Translations under genes and position numbers: made by a program
From: Tamarix chinensis
Taxonomy: Eukaryota > Streptophyta > Magnoliopsida > Caryophyllales > Tamaricaceae
Reading direction: 5' to 3'
Length of the DNA stretch: 64,000 nt
Assembly: GCA_030549775.1 (NCBI GenBank)
Contig: CM060174.1
Span: 67,415,566 to 67,479,565, forward strand
The notes under the pieces: model-generated
Told to the model about the DNA's origin: nothing
Seen by the model: the letters and a program-made list of their open reading frames with translations, nothing else
Databases searched by the model: none
Part shown: piece after piece, positions 45,840-58,675 of the stretch
How the letters are laid out: the number at the start of each line of letters is the position of its first letter
Position numbering within the stretch: position 1 is the stretch's first letter

Positions 45840-46885
45840 TAGAAATGTAAACAAGGCGGGTACCCCCATATCCTTATCTGATACCCGATAAGTATTTTAT
45901 ATCCGAATCCGTATCTATACTCGAGTAGATATCCGTTAATATATCTGTATTTGTCGGATATCCGTTATCCGAAGGATAATCCATTACCCGTTTAAATTAC
46001 CCAGCATATATTACCCAACGGATATATCAGTTACCCGTTTAAATTTTTATTAATTCAACATTCCAAACAACATATCATGCACCAAAATCTACAATTTCAA
46101 TCAAACAATCTATCATTTTAAGATCAAATTTTCAACCTACTCCAACAAATCCATATTTTCAACCTGCAAGTTCATTATCAATATCACCATTCACCAAACT
46201 GTCAAACAATCAAACAATCAACGATAATACAAATCTAGCTCAAAAACACCATAGCCGATAATATGTGTTTGTACAAATATGAAATCAATAACTACTAAAG
46301 CATAATAATATAACTTTGATTAGCTAAAAATAACATTAAGAAGAAGTTGTTCGTGTTGAGCTCAAAAAATTTGATATCACCAATTAGCCTTTCCATCTTC
46401 GACCTCCATATGTTATGGCTTATGCATTCATCTAACAATTAAAGAAAAAACATAAATATTTTAAATAATTAAGTATAATCAAATATTTTAATCACTAATA
46501 ATATTTATAACAAGTTTACCTCACACTCACTAACATTTGAGTCAGATTCCTTATTTTGCAAGGTAAACCTACAATAATTTGAGTTTATAGTACAATCATT
46601 ATCTAACAAAACAGATTAGAACATTAGAATTAAACAAATATAACAATAGATATATTATCATTATTTAAACATCGAAGATATAAAAGTAAATATTACCTTC
46701 ATCCCTTACAGTAGTCCAAAGTCAATCTCTACAACACATGAATGCTTCTAGAGTCTTTGGGTGTAATCGGTTGCGATGAGGACTTACAAATCTCCCACTT
46801 GTGCTAAAAGCTAACTCAGAAGCAATTGTAGAAATAAGGATGACAAGTATGTTCCTATCTATCCATTGCAAAATCATATTTTTGG

Positions 46886-49800
46886 TGTAACACCCCAAAT
46901 TTCACTACTAAAATTTTTTCGTTTTTAAGCGGAAGCATTAACATAATATAGCAGGTGTTACCGCCACATATAGCACGAGTCTAGTCCATACCTTTCTCGT
47001 ACTACATGCAAGGCTAAAACTTTACATCAAGTAAATTAAACATTACGGAAATAGATATAAATAGCAAAAGACTTGAATAATTTAGATATAATAACAAAGT
47101 ATGGAGTACATGCTCCAAATAATACAATATATAAAAAGGCGATAAGGGGGTTAAAAGAGATGAAGAGTCCAAAAGTGATATCCAAAATTTAGGGCATATA
47201 ACATGTGCGACCTTAGATAGAAATGACTCTACGCCCTAATCCCGAGGGTATAAACCCGCATCACTCCGCATGAGGATCCTCCTTAGAGTCCGCAGGATCA
47301 TCATCATATATCTGCGACACAACGTCTACAAATGTGTAGTATCAGTACACATCATGTACTGAGCAACATAACTATCCTAAAGAGATAGCATTGAGTGTGA
47401 GGTCCATGCGAAGAAAGTAGTAGAGCATATAATAACAAGATAATATCATGCTTACATATATATGTTAATTGAGAACACGAAACTCAACCTTCAAGCATAA
47501 AATAATGTAATATGGACATATGGTAGATGGGCTTCATTGGTTATTATATTTTATCATCATGATCACAATCAATTTATTATATTAACTTGAGGATGGAGAC
47601 TCGAAGAGATCGTAACAACTAATCTAGTACTCGAACGGTACTAGCCCTAGCTTGCCCGCCCAGAAACGTAACCAGACCACCAATAAATAGGACACCTAAT
47701 CACTTAAGTATGCATACCCCCTATAGGGTCGAAATATATCGAGACACCTATAGAGTAGAAAAGGGCCTCTCCGGACCTTGTAAGGCACCCGGGATCACAG
47801 AATAGAAAAACACCGGAATGGTACCAAGTGAATACCATACCTAACTCGGATAGCTACCCCGAGTGATACAAGTCCCAACTCAAGATCTTTCACTTTAAGT
47901 GATTAATATTTTATTCAAGGATTTAGCCAATCATAAATTAGGCCCACATAATAGCACTTAGCTCACATCCATCAACAAAATGACTTTCCATTATTACATC
48001 AATTTCAAATGGCATTAAAGCCAAGCGGCATTAAAGCCGGTCAATTTTGAGTGGCATTAAAGCCGAACCAATCCAAATGGCATTAAAGTCGATCGATTTC
48101 AGGGGCATTAAAGCCGAACCACTTTAAGTTGCATTAAAGCCGATCAATTCCAAAGGCATTAAAGCCGATCCAATTCATAAGGCATTAAAGCCGAATAAAT
48201 TTAGGAGCATTAAAGCCGAATGAGTCCATGGCATAAAATACAGCATAAGGTATCATGTAACTTCAATCAATATTCAACCCTTCGCACACTTACACACATA
48301 CAATATTCAAGAGGCATACGAACATGCGTTTGCATGAATTCTATAACTCATACATACATATAATTACCACAAAAGAATACAACATATGCTTGACATGATT
48401 AAATAATCAATAAGCATACTCATCACCTTCCACTTCAAGCAGACATACATCGAGAATCCGTCATAAGTAAAGGTAAGTAATGGCTTATCTAAATTCGAAG
48501 CTAGCTAAGAAAATTGAGAAAGAGAGGTGTAATTTATGCTAAAATATATTACACTTAGCCAATTATTTTCTCAGGGTGAAATATCAATAGGAAAATAGGA
48601 TAAAATATTAAGATTCCTCAATACACCCACAATGTCTCTTTCTCTTTTCCTTTTTCTTACTTAATGAATCATTTTAATTAAGGTCTCTAAGTCTACTCAT
48701 CAATGTTACCCAAGTATTAGAATTATAAATTCTCAATTCTTGTATTAGCAAAATATTCAATTAGGTCTCCAAATTTCTAGGAATTTACATGAAATGACGA
48801 AAATGTCTTTATTAACCAAAAATTACCTTAAGCTTCTAAAATTCATCACTTACTCTAGACAACATCAAATCTTAACATATCATATACCAAATTTTAGGTA
48901 AAAGACCCAATGAAGACAATGTTGCACTTAAAAATTTCAAAAACAATCTTTATAGCCCAATGTACCCATGGTTGAATATGTGAAAGCCTTATAAAAATTT
49001 CATTTCAACTCTAAATGATACAAAACTCATAACCTAGCTTTTATACACTATTATACATATAGGGGAATACTTAGATAAATTTAAAACAACCAAAGAACAC
49101 ATAAAATAGCAAGGGCAAGAGCTAAACTACTCGAATCCAGGCATGTTCATCACAACTATGCTGTAAATTCATCACGACTCTACTGAAAATTCATCACCTC
49201 TTTACTAAATATTCATCACTTTTCCAACAGGTATAAACATATAAAAAGAATCACACAAACCATCTTCTCATTAGATATTCATGCTTAAACACATAAGATA
49301 GAAAAATACACATGTCATACAATATTTTTCAAGATATTATTTCATGCTTATAATAAAAATAAATCTATTCACACATAAGAGAACATATAATACACCTAGC
49401 ACAAAATCCTATTTCTAAAGGTTAGTTTTGTTACCAAAACTCCTAAGCTCCTTAGCAAAGCTAAAATAAGGAATCTAGCAATTCCTTCTCTAAACCACTT
49501 TGTCACCTTCAAGAATATAAGGTAAATGAGTTAGAAAACCAAGTTCAATAAATAACAAAAATGGGAAAGAAAGGAATTGGAATGGAAGAAGTGAAATATA
49601 AAATATTACTCTTGAATAGAGAGGCTTCAAAACCACCACAAAACAACCAATAACCACAAAGGAATGATGGATTAAGGTTTTAGAGGGTTAAAGGGGAGGA
49701 AAACAAGGAGAAAAGAAAGCATGAAAGGCACGAAATCTTTGGTGCAACCCACTTAACCACTGCAGCAAAAACTTCAATGTTGCTCGGCAAGGCAGATAGA

Positions 49801-51293
49801 AGGGGAAAAAGGAGAGGGTAGGGGAATGATTTACTTGGTGAGAAGGGTCTGTAGATGAGGCATAACATGCAAGGAAAAATACCAAACAAAAATATACGGT
49901 AGAGGAATCAAGGTCGATGCATAAAAGATGCTCGAAGTCACCAAAAAAATCAGCTTTGCTGATTTTGTAAGGCTGGTCGGGAAGCAGAAGTTTGGCTATG
50001 AATAAGCATGAGGGATTTCGACTTCAGGGATTTACATTATATGGATTCATAGTATACAATGCGGAATTTCGAAGGAAACAAAAACCAAAGGAAAAGGATA
50101 ACCAGAGAGAGAGAACGAGTTGCTCAAAGTTGGAAAGTAATCAACTTTGCACTCTGCTACAATCTATGATTTTATGTGCGTTTTGGGGTAGGAACGCATG
50201 ATTTGGCAAAGATAGAGTAGGATCTGATATGGTGGAGTGTGGATTGAGTTTTTGGTTTGACCTTGGCCTCACTTGAGTGCTAGGATTAGGGGTGTAAGAG
50301 AGATGATAGACTATGGTTGAGTGTGTAAGAGAAATGTCATAAAATCATAATTATGGTACTAGTTGCACTTTTTGGTTGGGAGAAAAGTAATCAAGTTACA
50401 AATCTGGTTTGATTTGGTTAGGAGACTAGCTAGGATTGGAATATTAGTTAGAGGATTGGTTACAATTTATTTTGATTAATTAAATTGCAAGAAAGCCTAA
50501 TAATGGGCACTCATTGGGAAAAATATCACTTGAATTCCAAAAATTATAAAAATTTCTGAAAATGTTTGGAATAATCTTAGAAACTTAAATATATAAAACT
50601 ATTAAGTATCGGAGTAGGTTTGATCCTTGACGGATGAAAAATGATCAAAAATGACAAAAACGGGTAAGTTGCGGAAAAACGTTTTTCCACAAATTCATAA
50701 AATGAATAATATGGGTTCAAGTTATCACATATTGATGCAGAATGTTTTTATAAAATCAAATATATGAAAATATTTGGTCTCGGAACTTATTTGAAGACCA
50801 ACGGATAAAAATAGCAAAAACGGCTAAAATTATCTAATCGCGTAAACGAGTTTTTCCGCAATTTGGTGATTCGGAAGGAAAGGGTGAAACATGAATGAAT
50901 AGAATGAATGGATGAACTCAAAAATATTTTTAGATTGATTCACAAATTTTTAAGAGATCAAAAAGAGTAAAAACAGAGAAATCGAAAGAATTGCAATAAA
51001 TGTATTTTATGCACACGAGAGAAATAATCGACGAAATATCTAAAACTTTACACGAACGGAAATACATATTTTTAATTGGAAATCGAAATCATATAATAAA
51101 ATCATAATTGTGAACGAATTTATCTAAAATGATTCGCAACGACAATAATTAATAAAATTCAAAATATAAACTCAAAATCGTCGATAAATCCATAAAACAA
51201 ATCAAAATTAAAATAATTAAATGTTTACATCAAATTACGCTAATAAAATAATTAAACTTAATAAAACTGAATTTACAAAAACGGGGTATTACA
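46886..51293 (-). mobile_element. Solo LTR of 4408 bp inside the hAT transposase, minus orientation
   Basis: The LTR starts TGTAACACCCCAAATTTC, ends ACGGGGTATTACA and is flanked by the perfect duplication TTTGG (46881-46885 and 51294-51298). Orientation is minus because gtactgagcaa (47365-47375) is the reverse complement of the ttgctcagtac motif near the 3' end of the plus-oriented LTRs, and because the plus strand is purine-rich at 49680-49850. No internal coding region remains. It is the same structural class as the LTRs at 27692 and 33081, but clearly diverged from them. Confidence 0.93.
48011..48221. repeat. Minisatellite with GGCATTAAAGCC core, nine copies
   Basis: Copies begin at 48011, 48027, 48053, 48079, 48104, 48131, 48155, 48181 and 48207 (first G missing in two), mostly 24-27 bp apart. 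Each core is followed by ga(a/t)c-like bases and a short variable spacer. The core can fold GGC on GCC. It lies in the minus-oriented solo LTR. Confidence 0.9.
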
Positions 51294-54200
51294 TTTGGTA
51301 TTTGTCTTCCACCACGATAACACATAAAAGTCATCCATTTGTGGCATCATAAGCTCCTCCAATTAACAATCTCACTCAGTCTTCTATGGTTCACTAGTCA
51401 TGTCTTGGTTCGCCAACCACTAATTATAACAAAGCTTAAGGGATACTCTAGAACCCAAAGTCACACTACTAACACTTGAACCCATAAATTTGACTACTAA
51501 CACTAGAATCAAACGATATTGATGAACTTCTCTCCCTATGCTTATACTTCTCCTCATACTCACAAAACAATTCATAACATATTTTACAAATATTATCTAT
51601 CTCTTCACCATAGGTGCTCCTATAAATGATAGAATAATAACACTCTAACAACTTCAATTTATACCTTGGATCCAAAATAGTTGCCACAACCACCATTTCA
51701 TGAATCACACCCCAATATTTATCAAACTTTTCTACCATTTTTGTTGCCATACCACTAATAATTGCATCTTGATCAAGAGACCATTTCAATCATGGACATT
51801 CTAACTTCACAAACCTTGGAAAAGTATAAATTGGCAGTAGGATATCTAATCCCAGAAAAAAAAAATTAAAGTGATATCATAAAATAATGATAATCTCTCA
51901 CAAATAGATCGAGCCAAATCTCATTCATCGCTTGTAAGAAAACAATTAAAATTAGATTCCAACCATGCCAAGTGAGCAAACATATCTTCATATTTTAGAG
52001 AAACATCAAGCATAAAAAATGTAGAATTCCATCTTGTCCTACAATCATGTGTTAAGACTCTACTATACGGAATTTATTTTTTATAACAAACCTCCGTAAA
52101 CTTTTCAAGCCTTTTTGGTGTGGCTTTTCAATACATCACACTCTCACGTATGTTATCAATAGATTTTTGAATGATGTCCATACCAAAACTAACAATAATA
52201 TTAAGCACATAAGCAAGACATCCCATATAAAAATATCTCCCACACAATAAAAAAAACACTTCGACTCAAATCTATTTTTCAAATCTCTGATCAAAGCATC
52301 ATTGGTGGTATAATTATTGACGGTCTATGTAGTAAGTTTTGAATCAATATTCCATTCCATCAAACAATTGGCCAAAATATCACACAGAACCTCAGATGTA
52401 TATGGATTTGGGAACATAGATAAACCTTCAACAAAATACAATAATACAACAAATAAACCAAAGAACAATATAATTGCATAATATTAATATTTTAAACTAT
52501 AAATGAATATGAATTTAGTATACCTAATTATTCGACTATGAAAGGTCCTATGATTATCAATGCAATGACCCTGATAGCCATGAAACCCTTTTTTTTTAGA
52601 TGTCCACATATCTATTGTGATTGAAACTCGATTCTTGTTACTAGTCAGCAACGACATTATTTTGTCTTTTTCATATTCAAATAAATTGAAAATATCACTT
52701 CGCCGAGTGTTCCTTGAAATCATTTTAAATGATGGTTGAAGAGTTGCTAAATATCTTCTAAAGCCTTCATGTTCCACTATACAAAGTGGATACTCATGCA
52801 TAACTACCATATTATATAGTTCACGCCTTACAACTTCTTGATTAAAATCTACAACCATAAGGTTTCCTTTTCCTTCCCCCTTCTAATCAAAGCTCAACTT
52901 AGTTTTTCCTACTCCTCATATAGGCCTTAATGTACACATTTCTTCATGTGATCATACAAATGAGAAGTGCCATTTTTTAGATCACCGCTCAAACTCTTAT
53001 TACAACCTTTACAAATTGCTTTTTTCAAACCATTAATTTTTATCGCATTAAAGTGATCCCAAACAACTAAAGTTTTCTTTCTCTTTTTCACTAAAGAAAA
53101 TGGATTCACTTCTTCTACCTCCTCATTGATTTATGGTTCACTAGGTGTAGGATTACTACTTGAGCTGAAAGAATATGGTGGTAGACTTTGTGAATCAGTT
53201 GGCTACTTGATGCCATCAAACTAATTAATAATCCCAAACGCTACACAATAAGAAAACATAATATTTACTTACTCTTACTTATTTATATTTACTTACTCTT
53301 AGTTAATTATTGTAAAAGGTATTATAATAAAGAAACCAATAACCTAGATCTCAAATAGTTCAAATCTCACAATATTAAAAAAAATATAACAACCTACGTA
53401 ACTTGTAATTTTTTTCTTGGTTTGTTTCTATATCTCAAATTTCAGATATTTCATTTTCAGCTCAAATCTCAGAACCTAATTTTTTAATTATCTCAAATAG
53501 TTCAAATCTCATAACATAATCATACCCCACAACCATTTCAGATAAATATTAGTGCAACTAAAACAACCCAAAAATTAATTATACACATGAGCTACAAGTA
53601 TACATTCTAACCATAAGCTAATCAGTAGCCAAAACAACTCTAAGTGAGCCATAAGCCATTACAAATACACGATTCATGAAAATGGAAATTTTTTAAACAA
53701 AGCCATAATAAGATTAGCCAATTAAATAAAGCCATTCATGAAAACGGTAAAAGTTTTAGCAAGGCTCCCGAAAGGGCCAAATTATATACCTGTTACCAAA
53801 TGCAAGGCAAAGGACAAACAATATGGGTCTGCAACTACCAACTACAAGGTCGTAATACAAGTTACACAACAGACAAAGAAATAGGGAAGGGCGAGGAGAG
53901 GATGAACAACCTGTGATTGAATTCGAGGAGCAACGGTTGGATCCGGCGATGTTGGAGCAACATCAGTCAACGAAGATAGCAACGATGGGGCCAATCTAGA
54001 ATAGAGGAAGCAAACAGAACAGGCGACGGGGACATTAATGCTACAACGAAAATAGACGAAACTCAGAGGGGTGAGGCGACAGGAGAGAGACTGGGCGACA
54101 CAGGGCAGCTATGAGGGGTGACATGGCAACAAAGCAGGGAGGCTGGTCTGGTGGAGGGGTGCCTAGGTCGCAGACTCGTAGGTCACTGGACTGCTAGGGT

Positions 54201-54882
54201 AATGGGAGCCTAAGAGGAGGCTGAGGATTAGGAATGAGGGGAGAGGGATCGATAGAGAAGAGGAGAGACAACGGTTGAGTCAAAGGCAAATCTTTATTAT
54301 GCAAATTTTTTTAACATATTAAAAATAATCCAATATAATTATCTAATTTAGATTTAATAAAGCATTAGGATTTTAACGTAATTATTATTATAACCTTAAG
54401 AAATATATTAATTATGTTATATATACGAAGAGTAAAAAGTAATTTTATATCGGGTAAATAGAGGCAGATACAGATACTGATATAGATACGGGTACGGATA
54501 TGAAGACCCGTTACTTGTAACCGTACCCGAACCTGATGGATTTTGTTTCTCCTTCCCTGTATCTGTGTCCGTACTCATATCTATTTATATATCCATTGGG
54601 TATCGAATAAAACCCACCCCATTTACATCTCTTACCAAAGTCATCGACCAAGTTGCAATAACCAAGGTTTCCGACCAAGAGTGCAAGGAAAATGACACAA
54701 CCAAAGGATGATTGCTAGAGGAATTAGTCAGGGTCCATCTACCAAGGGCATGAGCCAGAGGTGACCGCCAAGGGAGATAAGCCAAGGACATGTATTTTGC
54801 CAAATTAAGGGCAATGGTTTCAAAGACCATCCAAGGTTTCATGGGCTGATACCAATAAAGAAAACATGAGCAAAAAATAAGA

Positions 54883-55080
54883 TGTTAGGAATTGGTTAGA
54901 AAATCCCTTAATACAAGGGATTTATTACTTATTAGCATAACAGTTTATACGTTAACAAAGGTCAACTTATAATGTCAATTATTAAGTTGTAACTTGTACA
55001 TTTTCTAACTATAAATTGATGTATAAGTAAAACAATCAATAATGATTAAATATTCTAGTCAAGGATGAGAAAGGGGTATA
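54883..55080 (+). other. Possible 5' part of a copia-type LTR, cut by a CACTA end
   Basis: It starts TGTTAGGAATTGG, a common start of plant copia LTRs, and contains a TATA-like ctataaattgatgtataag at about 55010-55029. It stops exactly where CACTACTACAAAAAG begins at 55081. The second LTR is not seen. A ggctgatacca phrase at 54844-54854 could be a primer site for the opposite orientation, so direction is uncertain. Confidence 0.35.
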
Positions 55081-56427
55081 CACTACTACAAAAAGCACCT
55101 ATAGTGATAATAAATCGTAGCCACAAATGTACTAGCAACAAAATAATATGGGAGGGAAAATTGCCGTCGCTATACATTTCTAGTGATGGCATGTCGCAGA
55201 TGTAAAACATAGTGGAAAACATCCCTCTATGATAATTTTATTTTTTTATTGTATTATAATTTTAGTGATGATATGTCGTCGCTTTAACTCAATATTTCTC
55301 TAGCATTAACTTTGAAAATAATGGGCGATCCAATTTTCCATGCAAAAAACAATTCAGGCAACATCATTTGTAGCAACGACTATGAGTGTTCACGATTGAA
55401 TATTCCATGTTTTGGATATCCGATGATCGGATATCTAGTAAAAAAAACTTTAGATATTTGAAAGATTGGATGAAAAATTATTCTATCAAAAAATAATAAA
55501 TTTATCCAATTTAAACCGATATGATCTAATGATTTAATTTGAGTCTTAAATTACATTATTTTCAATTAGTAATTCTAAATTTTAGATAATATGTAAGTAT
55601 TCAATCAAAATAATAATTAAAAAGTATAAAGTTTACTTACAATCAACACTCTTATTTCAATTTATACACACACACATACATGCTTATATATAATACAATT
55701 TTATGGGGAAAAAATAGCGTTTATAGTATATTTATTTTTAATTTATTGAATTAGATATTATTTTTATTGGTCAGATTATATATCTAATTTATTTGATCTT
55801 TTAATCATTGAATTGATTATTTGATTTAAAAATTTAATATTGGGTTGGTTATTTAATTTTTTGAAACATATTGATTCATATGTCAGATTAGATAATTAGA
55901 TATCAGATAATATGAGCATCCCTAGTGACGATGGTGTCATCACGGGATACATATATTGCAATGATAGGGTTAAGTGAACTGCTTGTTTTTTGTCATTAGC
56001 CATAGCTACAAGTATTTATAGCGATGACATATGTTATCGTTATAAAGCTTGTAAAACCTACACGTGAATTTTTTTACCCCTAGTCGTTCACTTATTATCC
56101 CCCTTGCATTCCTCTCCTCTGCTCATATTTCTCCCACAACTCTAGCTACATTGATAAGGTTGTTTTTTTTAATTTTATTATAAATAGAAGAAGTTCTACA
56201 AAATTAGAAAAATACTTAATTTGGGTCACAACAAGAAAAGTGAGTTTGGGCGATGATTTCTATGATAATAGAGTGATAGAACATATTTTGTTGCCCTTGG
56301 TTCTATTTTGAGCGACGAAAATATATGGTTGCCCTTTTTTTTCTTTAAGGTAACAAATTTTTATAATCGTTGCCTTTGTTTTCTTTAGGGCAACAAACTT
56401 TTATAATCGTTGCCTTTTGTTATAGTG
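55081..56427. mobile_element. Non-autonomous CACTA-like element (borders tentative)
   Basis: The left end CACTACTACAAAAAGCACC at 55081 is a clear CACTA terminus. It is followed by subterminal phrases such as cgtcgcta, tagtgatg and gcgatgac (55115-55290, 55925-56040). A candidate right end is TTTTGTTATAGTG at 56415-56427, but the motif near it changes to gggcaac/gttgccc, and gttgccca-like phrases continue beyond it to about 56600, so two different elements may abut. No coding sequence is visible. A hAT MITE is inserted at 55381-55924. Confidence 0.45.
55381..55924. mobile_element. hAT-like MITE, 544 bp
   Basis: It begins TATGAGTGTTCA and ends TGAGCATCCCTA; the 12-bp ends are imperfect inverted repeats (8 of 12). 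The flanking 8-mers GCAACGAC and GTGACGAT differ only by three transitions, consistent with an old hAT duplication. Just inside are inverted gatatcYgat phrases. It has no coding capacity. Confidence 0.65.
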
Positions 56428-57250
56428 AAAAAATCTTTGGGCAATAATATTATTTTTTGTTGCACATAATGTAGTTTGTGCCATGATTTAAATTTTTTGT
56501 TGTGTATACTTCACTTTTGGGCTATGATTTAAATTTTTTGTTGCCCATAATTTGGTGTTTGGCAAAAATATGATTTTTTTGTTGCCCATACTTAAGCAAA
56601 TGGTTGCTAAAAATTTTAAAATCAGCACTTTAGGGTGTATTTAATATGGGAAGTGCACTCATTATATGCTCAAATGAAAACATAAAATTTCAAGATTATG
56701 TTGAAAAGTGTGTTTGTTTAAATTATATATGTTATTGTTTTTGTTCTGTAGGGGTCTAGGGGTAGCCCAAAATTTTTACCCCTGCCGCCAGGCTTCTTAT
56801 TTCGGCCAAAAATTTTCACAAACAACACAGAACAAACTTCCCTCTTTATTTCGTGAAACCCTAACCCTCAATTTCGCACCACCATGTTCTGTAGGTTCTA
56901 GTTGTGTGGGTAAATATTTAATTTTCCTGTTCATCATCTTAGTGTCAGTTCATATATCTACTAATCTTCTACCCTTTCTCCAACTTCATAGAAAATTTCC
57001 TAAATTTTCTTCTCTGTTTGATAATTTTGTAGGTGTAGGGCTTATTGAACAATATTAATCTTTTTCCATCTGGTTTTTTGGGTAGCAAACAGTGGTAAGT
57101 CTTATTTTGTTTGATTATTTTTCTCTTTAATTATTTTAGTTCCCTTGAATGTGTCGGATGTGCGTGTATGTTGCACATAATGTATGTGTTGCCAGATTAT
57201 TTTTCTATTTACCTGTTTCAATTACTTGGAATTTGTTTTATGTGCGTGTA
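56428..57250. other. Transposon-like non-coding stretch
   Basis: About 56440-56620 repeats ttttttgttgcccata-type phrases. 56700-57060 contains a 116-codon open frame without recognisable domains, partly over aaaccctaaccctc. No gene is supported. It may be internal sequence of a non-autonomous CACTA element into which the element at 58661 later inserted (inference). Confidence 0.35.
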
Positions 57251-57257
57251 TGTTGCA

Positions 57258-58090
57258 GATAATTGTTTCAATTCCCGTTTTATATTGCAAATTAACTTAG
57301 TGTTATATGTGCGTGCATAGTGCTGCAGATAATTATTTCAGTTCCCTTTTTATATTGCAAATTAACTTAGTGTTATATGTGTAGGCATATTACTGTAGAT
57401 NNNNNNNNNNNNNNNNNNNNNNNNNNNNNNNNNNNNNNNNNNNNNNNNNNNNNNNNNNNNNNNNNNNNNNNNNNNNNNNNNNNNNNNNNNNNNNNNNNNN
57501 NNNNNNNNNNNNNNNNNNNNNNNNNNNNNNNNNNNNNNNNNNNNNNNNNNNNNNNNNNNNNNNNNNNNNNNNNNNNNNNNNNNNNNNNNNNNNNNNNNNN
57601 NNNNNNNNNNNNNNNNNNNNNNNNNNNNNNNNNNNNNNNNNNNNNNNNNNNNNNNNNNNNNNNNNNNNNNNNNNNNNNNNNNNNNNNNNNNNNNNNNNNN
57701 NNNNNNNNNNNNNNNNNNNNNNNNNNNNNNNNNNNNNNNNNNNNNNNNNNNNNNNNNNNNNNNNNNNNNNNNNNNNNNNNNNNNNNNNNNNNNNNNNNNN
57801 NNNNNNNNNNNNNNNNNNNNNNNNNNNNNNNNNNNNNNNNNNNNNNNNNNNNNNNNNNNNNNNNNNNNNNNNNNNNNNNNNNNNNNNNNNNNNNNNNNNN
57901 ATAATTGTTTCAATTCCCTTTATATGTTTGCAGATTAACTTAGTGTTATATTGCGTGCATATTCTTCAAAAACATTGTTTTAATTCCCTTTTTAATTGCA
58001 GATTAACTTAGTGTTATATTTGTGTATATTGCGGGAGATAATTGTTTCAATTTCCTTTTTATTTTGCCGATTAACTTAGTGGTATATTTG
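57258..58090. repeat. About 70-bp minisatellite containing an assembly gap
   Basis: The unit gataattgtttcaattccc..attaacttagtgttatat..gcgtgcatattgctgca is repeated at about 57258 and 57328, then after the gap at about 57900, 57970 and 58038, with a spacing of about 65-70 bp. The copies on both sides of the gap belong to one array. Confidence 0.88.
57401..57900. other. Assembly gap (500 N)
   Basis: There are exactly 500 undetermined bases, a round number typical of an arbitrary or scaffolder-assigned gap. The flanks are copies of the same minisatellite, so true length may differ. Open frames called across it are meaningless. Confidence 0.98.
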
Positions 58091-58660
58091 TGTGCCTATT
58101 GCTGGTTTCATAATTTATTTTGATTATATATTGCTCTTTAATTGTAGGTTTCTGGTTTGATAATTTATTTTTTTCTTCATTGGCAATTCCCGTTAGTTGG
58201 GGGATGGGGTGGTTTGATAATTTATTTTCTAAGAGTAATAATGTTATATGTCCATGCATATTGCTGGTTTCATAAAATGTTATGTTGCATGAATCATATA
58301 ACCAGAAAATTGAACTTCTTATTGCTTTACCACATATAAAATGTTGTCTTGTAAGTTTAAATTATACAACCAAATCTTATTCAAGATATGCCTAAACATA
58401 TAGAAGAGGTTGTGTGTTTAATATGACCTATACTTCATTTAAATGAATTCCAATAAATGTTATTTTTGCTATGCTCTTTGCTAAAAAATCTCTGACTTTA
58501 GTCAGAATTTTACACCCCTCATTTGTGATTTAATTATCGTAATTAAAAATTAATGAAAATAAGAAAAACTTTGTACGTGACTCATCTATGATAATAAGGG
58601 CAATATTGTTCCTTAACAAAATCATTGTCAAGAATTCTAATATTATGTTGTTGCTAAAGA
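58091..58660. other. AT-rich stretch, nothing recognised
   Basis: A phrase ggtttgataatttattttnt occurs near 58152 and 58211, suggesting a small local duplication. Otherwise no feature could be supported up to the CACTA terminus. Confidence 0.4.
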
Positions 58661-58675
58661 CACTACCCCAAAAAG

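Larger units (their letters stand above)
46690..53109 (-). pseudogene. hAT transposase, broken by stops and an LTR insertion
   Basis: Read on the minus strand: the BED zinc finger (53109-52927) has WDHF and CKGCNKSLSG...H..C. Next comes the segment with MHEYPLCIVEHEGFRRYL and ITIDMWTS (52858-52600), followed by a TTNDALIRDLK-like part (about 52300) and the region with KYWGVIHEM and ATILDPRYKLKL (51789-51469). The last part before the LTR is SWWKTNTK (about 51300). After the LTR the reading resumes in the same frame with the dimerisation domain, ISTIASELAFSTSGR (about 46790-46840), and a TGA interrupts it near 46745. Several shifts elsewhere make it inactive. Intact homologues bind element ends and catalyse cut-and-paste transposition. 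Confidence 0.85.
45840..54633 (-). mobile_element. hAT transposon, interrupted by a solo LTR
   Basis: The ends are TAGAAATGTAAACAAGGCGG on the left and, read inward on the minus strand, AAGAGATGTAAATGGGGTGG on the right, an imperfect inverted repeat typical of plant hATs. The flanking 8-mers AACAAGGC and ACCAAAGT agree at five positions, so the target duplication has decayed. Both subterminal regions are rich in ggatatccg / gggtaccc-like motifs. Inside, on the minus strand, lie a BED zinc finger, the hAT core and the C-terminal dimerisation domain. Removing the 4.4-kb LTR leaves an element of about 4.4 kb. Confidence 0.8.

Noticed and set aside
57362..57913. Open frames spanning the N block
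   Set aside because: The sequence is undetermined, so the frames are artefacts of the gap.
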